From positions 1 to 20,488 of the forward strand of contig CAMPGT010000036.1 in NCBI GenBank assembly GCA_946885665.1: a stretch of 20,488 nucleotides of DNA, written 5' to 3'. Under the pieces are notes generated by a model that saw only the letters and a program-made list of their open reading frames with translations, made no database searches and was not told the origin of the DNA. The position numbers and the translations under genes are program-made. Shown one piece after another: positions 1-6,876 of the stretch; within the stretch, counting starts at the first letter, position 1; every line of letters starts with the position of its first letter. Source of the DNA: an uncultured Chitinophagaceae bacterium. GTDB taxonomy: Bacteria > Bacteroidota > Bacteroidia > Chitinophagales > Chitinophagaceae.

Positions 1-65
1 GAAAACTGTTTTACACCCTAAAGCTCAAGATAAACTACCTTGTTGCTGTTTCTTTTATAAGTTGC
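1..65 (-). pseudogene. C-terminal continuation of the SusC-like receptor beyond its in-frame stop
   Basis: Reading on past the TAA at 68-66 in the same frame gives ATYKRNSNKVVYLEL, then TAG at 20-18, then GVKQF up to the window edge. The part around RNSNKVV matches the strand that normally follows a G-[IV]-E-L-x-L segment in SusC/RagA barrels, usually written like NFSRNRNKVVxL. The sequence therefore looks like the original barrel, not unrelated DNA. The two stops sit 48 bp (16 codons) apart in the same context, GAG-CTT-TAR-G, and lie inside a 10-bp direct repeat (19-28 and 67-76). The rest of the barrel would be off the left edge. Alternatives are two sequencing errors or readthrough. Confidence 0.6.
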
Positions 66-2621
66 TTAAAGCTCAAATGAAAATCCACCAGCTGTTCTCA
101 AAGGAAAGCCGCTAAGGCTCAATTCTATACCCTGGTTCCTTACAATACCTCCATTAATTACTTTATTGGTAAATCCCGAAGATTCTGCAATGGGTATTGT
201 CAGTATCTGGTTTTTCGATTCATTGTGGTAATAGGAGAAATCCAGATACAGCCTGTTGCTCCAGAAGTTGAGTTCCGTACCCACTTCATACGCTGTTGTG
301 ATTTCCGGTTTCAGATCGGGATTGCCGATCCGTGCGCCCTGCGTTAGCCCCGGAATACCGTTAAACGGAAAAGTTGTATGGCCGAAGCCTCCGTCAATAT
401 CCGTTCTTCCGAAATACGTATTCAGCAGATAGGGGTTTGCATCGTTGCCTACCTGCGCCCAGCTTGCCCTGACCTTTCCGTAGCTGAGTGCGTTCGATAT
501 CCTGCTGTTGCTGAGCAATTCCGTAAATACGAATGAACCACTCACGCTTGGATAAAAGAAGGAATTGTTTTGCGTGGGCAGCGTCGACGACCAATCGTTC
601 CTGGCTGTCGCATCCACGAAAAGAAAGTCGCGATAGTTAAGTGTCAACTGGGAGTATAAGCCAACGAGCCTCCGGTTCGACAACTGGTTGAATGTGTACA
701 CCGGTCCGTTGCTGTTATCGAGGTTGTACCACCCGGGCACCACGAGTCCTGCCGACTGGTTCGTGCTGGCTTCTACGATATTTTCCCTTCTTAGCCGCAG
801 GTTATGGCCCACCATCAGCGATCCCGAAAAGTCGCTGGAAATTTCTTTCGTGGCGGTCACCATCAGGTCGTGTACAATTTCATGCACATTAAAAACATTC
901 TCCTGGTATTTTCCCACTGCAGACTGCGTATTCGCAGAAACGGTGTAATTGCCGGTTTCATCATCGGCCGGAATAAAGTCGTACTTGGGATACTCGAACC
1001 GCCGCCTGTCGGTGTATACATCCGCACCAAGGCGTTCCACCACGTTCAACCACTCGAGCGGCTGATAGGTGATGGTAAAGTTGCCCGTAATCCTGTCGAC
1101 GTCGTTTAGGTTGCGGTAATTTTCCAGCAGGTAATATGGACTGATGGTATATGCGCCATAAAATCCGTAGGTCGGTTGGTTTTGTTCGTTCAGGAATCCA
1201 TATCCGTAATAAGGATTGCTGAGGTCGCCCATTTTATCGATGGGAATGTCGCGTGGCGTTTGCAGCACATTGTCATAAACCGATCCGGGGCCCTGTCCGC
1301 CCTGCACGAGATCGCTGCGAACGTTGATGTAGTTGATGTTTAAGCTCGTCGAAAATTTATTGCTCAACTCTGCATTGCCATTGAAGCGAACGCTGTATTT
1401 ATTGTATTTGTCTTGATTTCCCGGCATGATACCGTCGGAATTAATGCTGTTCAACGATAGATAGTAAGTTGTTTTTTCGCCCGCGCCCGAAAATGCCAGA
1501 TTGTTATTGAACGTTGTTCCCAGGTCAAAAAACTTGCGAATGTTATCCGGCTGGGCCACATATGGTTTTTTGAGCCGCACACCGTTGATGGATTGTCCCC
1601 ATTCTTTTTCTTCGCCATCAAAAGGGGGACCCCAGCTCCAGTTCTCTTTCGGATCAATCAGGTACTGAGGTTGCCCCTGGTCGTCGTTACCAATAAAGTA
1701 TCCTTCACCATACGCATTTTGATAGGTGGGAAGTTTAAGAACATTCGAAAAGGTGGTTGTTGAGCTCAGGCGAATCTCATTCTTCTTTTTGCCACCACGC
1801 TTGCCTGTTTTTGTGGTGATGATGATGGCTCCGTTGGAGGCGCGCGATCCGTAAAGCGCGGCTGCCGCCGGGCCCTTTAATACAGTGATGGATTCAATAT
1901 CCTCGGGGTTGATATCATTGCCGCGGTTGCCGAAGTTCACCGTGCTGCGCGGGTCAACGTTACCGGATGATTGCGTAGTGCGAACGTCACTTCCGCCCAG
2001 GAAGTCGGAATTGTCTATGGGTACGCCGTCAACCACCATCAGCGCCTGGTTGTTTCCCGATATGGAAGAACCGCCGCGCAGTACGATCCTCGACGAACTT
2101 CCCGGCGCCGATGCGGTACTGGTGATGTTAACGCCCGCCGTTTTACCCTGCAGTGCGCTGATGGGGCTGGTGCTCCGGCCCGCCAGCAGTTCGTCGCTTC
2201 GTATTACCGGCGCCGAATAGCCAAGTGAGCTTTTGTCGCGCCGGATGGCATTAGCTGTCACTACCGTTTCGGTGAGCGTGGCAATCTCCATCTGCATCAC
2301 AACGTCTATAGTGGCGCGGCCGCGTACCGGCACTTCCATTTGTTCGAAACCTACAAACGAAAAAACGAGTGTTGCGTTGGGATCTACATTGATACTGAAA
2401 TTTCCTTCGGCATCGGTTGATGTTCCCGTTGAGGAACCCTTCACCGTAACGGACACACCTTCCAGCGGCTGCTGGTCGAGCGCAGACGTTACCTTACCGT
2501 GGATCGGTATCTGCGGGCGCGCATCTTCGGCATTTAAAAAAGTTGGAAATAAACTGGTTATTAAAAAAATAGCGAAGTTCAGAAGAAAAGGGTTCCCCCT
2601 GGTTAGTTTTCGTCTCCACAT
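66..2621 (-). CDS. SusC/RagA-family TonB-linked outer membrane receptor, C-terminally truncated
   Basis: Outer membrane TonB-dependent receptor of the SusC/RagA type, which imports glycans or peptides together with a SusD-like lipoprotein. Visible parts, in order: a signal peptide (about residues 1-31, hydrophobic FAIFLITSLF); a carboxypeptidase-D-regulatory-like beta-sandwich (about 38-112, GKVTSALDQQPLEGVSVTVKG); a TonB-box-like stretch TETVVTA (about 116-122); a plug domain with LMVVDGVPI and GPAAAALYGSRASNGAI; and then barrel strands. It stops at 851 residues, while family members usually have about 1000 or more. The frame past the stop still encodes SusC-like sequence, so this is probably a nonsense-mutated gene. 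A barrel without its last strands and C-terminal assembly signal should not insert properly. A susD partner, if present, would be off the left edge. Family certain; functional state doubtful. Confidence 0.93.
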   Translation of the reverse strand: MWRRKLTRGNPFLLNFAIFLITSLFPTFLNAEDARPQIPIHGKVTSALDQQPLEGVSVTVKGSSTGTSTDAEGNFSINVDPNATLVFSFVGFEQMEVPVRGRATIDVVMQMEIATLTETVVTANAIRRDKSSLGYSAPVIRSDELLAGRSTSPISALQGKTAGVNITSTASAPGSSSRIVLRGGSSISGNNQALMVVDGVPIDNSDFLGGSDVRTTQSSGNVDPRSTVNFGNRGNDINPEDIESITVLKGPAAAALYGSRASNGAIIITTKTGKRGGKKKNEIRLSSTTTFSNVLKLPTYQNAYGEGYFIGNDDQGQPQYLIDPKENWSWGPPFDGEEKEWGQSINGVRLKKPYVAQPDNIRKFFDLGTTFNNNLAFSGAGEKTTYYLSLNSINSDGIMPGNQDKYNKYSVRFNGNAELSNKFSTSLNINYINVRSDLVQGGQGPGSVYDNVLQTPRDIPIDKMGDLSNPYYGYGFLNEQNQPTYGFYGAYTISPYYLLENYRNLNDVDRITGNFTITYQPLEWLNVVERLGADVYTDRRRFEYPKYDFIPADDETGNYTVSANTQSAVGKYQENVFNVHEIVHDLMVTATKEISSDFSGSLMVGHNLRLRRENIVEASTNQSAGLVVPGWYNLDNSNGPVYTFNQLSNRRLVGLYSQLTLNYRDFLFVDATARNDWSSTLPTQNNSFFYPSVSGSFVFTELLSNSRISNALSYGKVRASWAQVGNDANPYLLNTYFGRTDIDGGFGHTTFPFNGIPGLTQGARIGNPDLKPEITTAYEVGTELNFWSNRLYLDFSYYHNESKNQILTIPIAESSGFTNKVINGGIVRNQGIELSLSGFPLRTAGGFSFEL

Positions 2622-2771
2622 GACCCACCGTTTTAAATCTTCCTGAAAGGATATACTGACTTAGCTTTAAAGAGGCATAAATATCGTGCCATGCGGCACC
2701 GTATGCGGAGATAAATTTAAATGTGCAGAATGAATGTTACTTCGACTTCCCTACCCGGGTTTCATCGCCTC

Positions 2772-2785
2772 ACCAAACGTTTGGT
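2772..2785. promoter_or_regulatory. 14-bp perfect palindrome, LacI-type operator candidate
   Basis: ACCAAACGTTTGGT is a perfect 14-bp palindrome with a central CG, in the divergent region between the susC-like gene (start 2621) and purU (start 2852). CG-centred palindromes with an AAACGTTT core are typical of LacI/GalR-family operators; the E. coli PurR box shares the CAAACGTTTG core. No LacI-family gene lies in the window, so the regulator is unknown. It is 67 bp upstream of purU and about 150 bp upstream of the susC-like start, so either gene could be the target. A chance palindrome remains possible. Confidence 0.4.
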
Positions 2786-2835
2786 TACTGAGCATTGCCG
2801 TTATAAAATTTTAGGTGCCGTTTGTGTCGTTCGAT

Positions 2836-2843
2836 TATTTTTG
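2836..2843 (+). promoter_or_regulatory. Possible Bacteroidota -7 element for purU
   Basis: TATTTTTG fits the Bacteroidota -7 consensus TAnnTTTG. It ends 8 bp before the ATG at 2852, so transcription would begin almost at the start codon (a leaderless or very short leader). I see no convincing TTG/TTTG -33 box at the expected distance, and a T-rich match of this kind can arise by chance. Confidence 0.3.
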
Positions 2844-2851
2844 TGAATCAC

Positions 2852-3688
2852 ATGGTTAAAAATAATGTCATCCGCATTAAATGCGGCGACCGCAAAGGAC
2901 TTATCGCAGGCATTACCGGCGTTCTTTATTCCAACGGTCACAATATCGTCGTAATGCGGGAGTTCGTTGACACCGCGACTAATACTTTTTTCGCGCGCCT
3001 CGAAATTGATGGCGACCTGGATCCTTCATTGCATGCTGACCTTATTGCCACGTTGCCGGCAAATGCCGAAGTAACGCTTGTTCCGGTAAGAAAGAAAGAC
3101 ATCGTGGTGCTTGTCACAAAAGAACATCACTGCCTCGCCGACCTGCTGGTGCGCCATCACTTTAACGAGCTGCGCGCGAATATACAGGCGGTGATTGGCA
3201 ACTATGATACGCTAAAGCCTATCACCGAAAAATTTGACGTTCCCTTCCATTTCATTTCACATGCAGGCAAATCACAGGAGGAGTTTGAAAAGGAAATAAT
3301 TTCAACCATCGGTTCATACAACCCCGATTATCTCGTACTGGCAAAATTCATGAGGGTACTTTCACCGGCATTCGTTTCGGCTTTCGAACAACGCATCGTG
3401 AATATTCACCATTCCTTTCTCCCGGCATTCAAGGGCGCCAGCCCGTACCGCCAGGCGTTTGAAAGAGGCGTTAAACTGATTGGCGCCACCGCCCACATCG
3501 TTAATAACGCGCTCGACGATGGGCCCATCATCAGCCAGCAGATCATTCCCGTGGCACACCACAACACCCTGGAAGACATGGTCGAAGCGGGCCACGAGGT
3601 GGAAAAATCGGTACTGGCAGATGCCCTGCAAATGCTGCTCGATGACCGCATTTTTGTGTCGGGCAACAAAACCATCGTATTCGACTAA
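2852..3688 (+). CDS. purU: Formyltetrahydrofolate deformylase PurU
   Basis: Hydrolyses 10-formyltetrahydrofolate to formate and tetrahydrofolate (EC 3.5.1.10), balancing one-carbon pools and providing formate for purine synthesis. It is cytosolic. An N-terminal ACT domain covers about residues 7-75 (IKCGDRKGLIAGITGVLYSN) and a formyltransferase-fold catalytic domain covers about 90-275. The hydrolase/transferase signature NIHHSFLPAFKGASPY gives the Asn184 and His186 pair; LDDGPII supplies the catalytic Asp222. The length of 278 residues is normal for the family. I chose the ATG at 2852; an in-frame TTG at 2822 would add ten residues (MCRSIIFVNH) that do not look like PurU. The protein ends naturally with NKTIVFD before TAA. 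The gene stands between a divergent susC-like gene and an AraC regulator 112 bp downstream. Confidence 0.96.
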   Translation: MVKNNVIRIKCGDRKGLIAGITGVLYSNGHNIVVMREFVDTATNTFFARLEIDGDLDPSLHADLIATLPANAEVTLVPVRKKDIVVLVTKEHHCLADLLVRHHFNELRANIQAVIGNYDTLKPITEKFDVPFHFISHAGKSQEEFEKEIISTIGSYNPDYLVLAKFMRVLSPAFVSAFEQRIVNIHHSFLPAFKGASPYRQAFERGVKLIGATAHIVNNALDDGPIISQQIIPVAHHNTLEDMVEAGHEVEKSVLADALQMLLDDRIFVSGNKTIVFD

Positions 3689-3800
3689 CATCCCTGTAAC
3701 CCTGGAATTAACCCAATCAGTAAAAAGTACCACGAATGGCACTTTTAATCCAATGTTTCCAGGCGCTTTATGGCGACCTTTGCAGGATAGTTTCACAAGC

Positions 3801-4679
3801 ATGCGCAAAACATTCCCGGTTTATGACATCTGCAGTATAGACAGGCAAAGCGAACAGCGCGGTCTGCTCATCAGCAGGTTTCGCGCTTACCTCGACCAGC
3901 ATTACAACAACCTGTATCGTGCGCACCGGCATTCGTTTTACCATCTGGTGATGTTCACCAAAGGAAAAGGTTCGCACACCATCGATTTCGAAAAGTTTCC
4001 TGTTACGCCCTTCCAAATATATTTTATGGCGCCGGGGCAGGTGCACAGTTGGCATTTTCAGGGTAATGTGGACGGCTACATCGTTCATTTTAACGAGTCG
4101 CTGTTCACGTCGTTCCTGCAAAATGGCCAGTACCTCGAGCGATTCCGGTTTTTCTCGGGAAACAGTGAGGAAGGTGTGTATAACCTGCCCATAACGGCAC
4201 ACGATGCAACGGTGGCTCTTTTCGAATCCATGCTCGAAGAAATCAACGAAAATATAGAGCAGAACCTCGACATGATACGCCTGAAGCTACTGGAGCTTTT
4301 TATCATTGTAGACAGGTGTTGCAATAATAAAAAGATCAAGAACTTTCCGCAGCAGAAGCAAATGCTGTTGAGAAATTTTAAGCAATTGATCGATAAGCAA
4401 TTTCGGCTGATAAAGTTGCCGAAAGAATACGCAGAGCTGCTGTACGTAACGCCCAACCACCTGAATGCGCTGTGCCAGGATCTGCTGGGTAAAACGGCAG
4501 GCGACGTGATCAGGGACCGCATTCTGCTCGAAGCAAAAAGACTCCTCACCAACGAAGGCATGACCATTACCGAAATTGCTTATGACCTGAATTTCCAGGA
4601 CAATTCCTATTTCACGAGATTCTTTAAAAAATACACCGGTACCACACCCGAAGAATTCCGGAAAAAACTCGAAAAATAA
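3801..4679 (+). CDS. AraC-family transcriptional regulator with N-terminal cupin-like domain
   Basis: A 292-residue regulator. The N-terminal half (about 20-160) has the cupin/AraC-ligand pattern: RAHRHSFYHLVMFTKGKGSH followed by MAPGQVHSWHF, with several His residues that could line a ligand pocket. The C-terminal AraC DNA-binding domain, two helix-turn-helix units, covers about 190-292 and ends with the classic ITEIAYDLNFQDNSYFTRFF and KKYTGTTPEEFRKK. The frame stays open far upstream into purU, but that part is only a shadow of purU. I chose the ATG at 3801 (MRKTFPVYDI); an ATG at 3753 is an alternative that adds 16 residues. It is followed after 6 bp by a DUF983 gene, so the two are probably cotranscribed. 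Its ligand and targets are not evident. Confidence 0.92.
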   Translation: MRKTFPVYDICSIDRQSEQRGLLISRFRAYLDQHYNNLYRAHRHSFYHLVMFTKGKGSHTIDFEKFPVTPFQIYFMAPGQVHSWHFQGNVDGYIVHFNESLFTSFLQNGQYLERFRFFSGNSEEGVYNLPITAHDATVALFESMLEEINENIEQNLDMIRLKLLELFIIVDRCCNNKKIKNFPQQKQMLLRNFKQLIDKQFRLIKLPKEYAELLYVTPNHLNALCQDLLGKTAGDVIRDRILLEAKRLLTNEGMTITEIAYDLNFQDNSYFTRFFKKYTGTTPEEFRKKLEK

Positions 4680-4685
4680 ATTACC

Positions 4686-5141
4686 ATGTGTGCAGAGAAA
4701 ACCAGGCCGAACAAATTATTCGCGATCCTCAGCAATAATTGCCCCCGATGCAGGAGAGGAAAATTATTTAAGGAAAAAAATGCCTACAAGCTGAAAACAT
4801 TCATGCGGATGAATGAAAACTGCCCGGTGTGCGGCCAAACCACCGACATGGAGCCCGGATTCTATTACGGTACCAGTTATGTGAGCTATGCGCTTGCAGT
4901 GGCATTAAGTACTGCTACATTTATCTTATGGTGGCTGATCATAGGTTTTTCGCTTCACGACAACCGGTTTTTCTGGTGGATGGGCGTCAATGCCTTTTTG
5001 CTCGTGGTGATTCAACCATTGCTCATGCGATTATCAAGAACCATCTGGTTATCATTTTTCATACGCTACTCAGACAATTGGAATAAAGGCGATATCATCG
5101 TTCCCGAACGGTTTAATAAGGACCTGAAAAATGCATGGTGA
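4686..5141 (+). CDS. DUF983 family membrane protein
   Basis: A 151-residue protein of the DUF983 family, whose function is unknown. The N-terminal part has two CxxC pairs (NNCPRCRRGKLF near residues 18-29 and ENCPVCGQ near 45-52) that look like a zinc ribbon. The segment DMEPGFYYGTSYVSYA follows, then two transmembrane helices (about 70-94 and 98-122, VNAFLLVVIQPLLM). It ends with the family pattern RTIWLSFFIRYS. The ATG lies 6 bp after the AraC-family stop, so it is probably translated from the same transcript. That link does not by itself reveal a function. Confidence 0.9.
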   Translation: MCAEKTRPNKLFAILSNNCPRCRRGKLFKEKNAYKLKTFMRMNENCPVCGQTTDMEPGFYYGTSYVSYALAVALSTATFILWWLIIGFSLHDNRFFWWMGVNAFLLVVIQPLLMRLSRTIWLSFFIRYSDNWNKGDIIVPERFNKDLKNAW

Positions 5142-5205
5142 CGCGGTACCATGAAAAGTGCCACTGAATCAGCGAAAAGCACCACCAGTCACCAACCAAC
5201 ACAGG

Positions 5206-5213
5206 TAACTTTG
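5206..5213 (+). promoter_or_regulatory. Bacteroidota -7 element for the peroxiredoxin gene
   Basis: TAACTTTG is an exact match to TAnnTTTG. It places the transcription start near 5220, nine or so bases before the ATG at 5229. The element therefore supports 5229 as the real start and would lie inside the coding region if the upstream ATG at 5151 were used. No clear -33 TTG box is seen. Confidence 0.5.
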
Positions 5214-5228
5214 GAACAAAACAAGAAT

Positions 5229-5867
5229 ATGACACTCAGACTCGGTGATACTGTTCCAAATTTTACAGCAGACACCACCATTGGCAAGATTGATTTTTAT
5301 GATTACCTGGGAGACAGTTGGGGTCTCCTTCTTTCACATCCCGGCGACTTCACGCCTGTATGTACCACCGAAATAGGCAGAACTGCACAACTCAGCGAAG
5401 AATTCAAAAAAAGAAACGTGAAGGCGCTGGTCGTCAGCGTTGATACCGTGAAGGACCATGCCAACTGGGTTGTTGACATCAATGAAGTTCACGAAACCAC
5501 CGTCGATTTTCCCTTAATCGCCGACCCCGAACGGTCTGTCGCCCGGCTTTATGACATGATTCATCCCGCCGCTTCGACAACTGCCACCGTCAGGTCCGTG
5601 TTTATCATCGACCCCGATAAAAAATTAAGGCTCACGCTCACTTATCCGGCCGCTATTGGCCGCAACTTCAATGAGATAGTGAGGGCGATAGATGCACTCC
5701 AGGTTTCCGCTAAACATGGCGTTTCCACCCCCGTAGACTGGCAACCGGGAACGAACGTGATCGTAGCCGGTTCGATAAGTACAGAAGAGGCGATAGCAAA
5801 ATATCCCAAAGGAGTTCAGGTGATAAAGCCATACCTCAGGTACACACCTGTGCCGGATGGCAATTAG
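5229..5867 (+). CDS. Peroxiredoxin, Prx6 (1-Cys) type
   Basis: A thiol peroxidase that reduces hydrogen peroxide and alkyl hydroperoxides in the cytosol. The peroxidatic cysteine is Cys45 in HPGDFTPVCTTEIG, the standard peroxiredoxin active site (P-x3-T/S-x2-C). The later segments DPERSVARLYDMIHP, RSVFIIDPDKKLR and TYPAAIGRNFNEI are typical of the Prx6 subfamily, and the C-terminal domain ends with GVQVIKPYLRYTPVP. The length of 212 residues matches Prx6 proteins. An in-frame ATG at 5151 would add 26 low-complexity residues (many S, T and K) that are not part of the fold. The TAnnTTTG element at 5206-5213 also argues for the shorter form. It lies 87 bp after the DUF983 gene and is followed by a terminator-like hairpin, so it is probably its own unit. 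Confidence 0.95.
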   Translation: MTLRLGDTVPNFTADTTIGKIDFYDYLGDSWGLLLSHPGDFTPVCTTEIGRTAQLSEEFKKRNVKALVVSVDTVKDHANWVVDINEVHETTVDFPLIADPERSVARLYDMIHPAASTTATVRSVFIIDPDKKLRLTLTYPAAIGRNFNEIVRAIDALQVSAKHGVSTPVDWQPGTNVIVAGSISTEEAIAKYPKGVQVIKPYLRYTPVPDGN

Positions 5868-5916
5868 GTCCCTTTGAAGACTTTTTTAAAGGCTTTTTTC
5901 GCACTGCTATTTCATA

Positions 5917-5966
5917 AAAGGGGAGCAAGAATAAGATTCAATTTTTATTCTGCTCCCTTTCTTTAT
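5917..5966 (+). terminator. Rho-independent terminator after the peroxiredoxin gene
   Basis: AAAGGGGAGCAAGAATAA (5917-5934) pairs with TTATTCTGCTCCCTTT (5945-5960), with one or two bulged bases and a 10-nt loop, followed by a T-rich stretch (CTTT). A weaker hairpin with a T6 run (CCTTT...AAAGG at 5871-5892, then CTTTTTT) sits just before it and may help. The A-rich start also makes it usable from the opposite strand, but no minus-strand gene ends here. Confidence 0.65.
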
Positions 5967-6051
5967 GGCCACACGGAATGCTCCAAAAATCAATAACTTC
6001 ATCTATAGGTTTTCGGGGCAGAACCGGCCCCAAAGGCGTAAAAAATAAATT

Positions 6052-6663
6052 ATGAAGTACAGCTTTGCAGGCTTGTTCCTGCTTTTTTCCCTGCCACTCC
6101 TGGCACAGGAAACCGTAACCGAAAAGTTTCAGAAAATAAACACGCTGCAGCAGGCAGAACAGTTCGTCAAAGACAACCCGCTCCTCAAGCCCACCATTTT
6201 CAAACTCTCTTCCGGCAAAGACAGTTCGCTGATTAACAAAAGATTATTGAGGCAGAACAAAGGCGACATATTTTCCGTTGGCTATGTTACCTATAAAGTG
6301 CTGGACGCAATGGACACGGTAAATTACCGCGCCAGCTACGTGTTCCTCGATGGCGGATCCCTGTCCAATTCAGAGATCGACAGCCTCAAAAAAATGATCG
6401 TGCAAAAGGCACAGTCGGGAACACCTTTCGATCAGCTATCCGATCAATACACCATGGATGGCAATACCACCCATGGCGACACGGACTGGTTTTTCGGAAT
6501 CTACATGTTCCCCGCCGAGTTCCAGGAAGCTGTAAAGAACCATAAAGTGGGCGATATATTCTTCGTCGACGTAGCTGATAAGCAATGGCACTACATCGTG
6601 AAGAAAACACATCCCGACAGGGAAAAGAAGGAGATCACCGTGCTGCGGGCAAACGGAAGGTAA
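6052..6663 (+). CDS. Secreted parvulin-like (PpiC/SurA-type) domain protein
   Basis: A 203-residue exported protein with a signal peptide (MKYSFAGLFLLFSLPLLAQ, cleavage likely after Ala18 or Gln19). The second half (about 95-198) follows the parvulin rotamase pattern. RASYVFLDGG is the first strand, SGTPFDQLSDQYTMDGNTTHGDTDWFF resembles the usual F-x2-L-A-x2-Y-S-x-D...GGDLGWF block, and MFPAEFQEAVKNHKVGDIFFVDVADKQWHYIVKKTH matches the PEF...GEI...GYHIIK end. It is probably a periplasmic peptidyl-prolyl isomerase or chaperone. The sequence is fairly divergent and activity is unproven. The N-terminal part (20-95) matches nothing I recognise. The EF-G-like gene begins 72 bp downstream on the same strand. 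Confidence 0.72.
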   Translation: MKYSFAGLFLLFSLPLLAQETVTEKFQKINTLQQAEQFVKDNPLLKPTIFKLSSGKDSSLINKRLLRQNKGDIFSVGYVTYKVLDAMDTVNYRASYVFLDGGSLSNSEIDSLKKMIVQKAQSGTPFDQLSDQYTMDGNTTHGDTDWFFGIYMFPAEFQEAVKNHKVGDIFFVDVADKQWHYIVKKTHPDREKKEITVLRANGR

Positions 6664-6735
6664 ATTGCTTCCGATCCAATCGCTAACTTTATAGTCATTT
6701 GCGGATTCCTGATTGCAAACTCAAATCTGCCCGCC

Positions 6736-6864
6736 ATGGCTTCTTTCGATACCTCTCACGTCAAAAACATTGCGCTGCTTGGCCATGCCGGCAGCGGGAA
6801 AACCACCTTAGCAGAATGCATGCTTTTCGAAGCCGGTCTCATTACCCGGCGAGGGACAGTCTAA
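6736..6864 (+). pseudogene. N-terminal 42 codons of the EF-G paralogue, ended by in-frame TAA
   Basis: From the ATG at 6736 the frame reads MASFDTSHVKNIALLGHAGS and on through GKTTLAECMLFEAG, ending in RRGTV, TAA (6862-6864), then ERNTVADF. This is the start of the EF-G paralogue, including its P-loop GHAGSGKTT. It is in the same frame as the long open part that begins at 6877. Relatives usually read GTVEE at this point, so the TAA most likely replaces GAA (Glu), a single G-to-T change. There is no frameshift. A possible weak promoter (TTG at 6665 and TAACTTTA at 6684-6691) lies upstream. Explanations are a recent nonsense mutation, a sequencing error, or readthrough. Confidence 0.75.
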
Positions 6865-6876
6865 GAAAGAAATACA

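Noticed and set aside
1..65. Insertion sequence end disrupting the susC-like gene at the left edge
   Set aside because: The sequence after the stop still encodes SusC-like residues in frame, so no foreign element begins at the stop.
3480..3800. Long open upstream extension of the AraC-family frame overlapping purU
   Set aside because: The extension is an out-of-frame shadow of the purU coding sequence and has no AraC-like sequence; the domain starts after 3801.
6731..6740. CCGCCATGG around the EF-G start as a eukaryotic Kozak-like signal
   Set aside because: All context is bacterial; the resemblance is coincidence.
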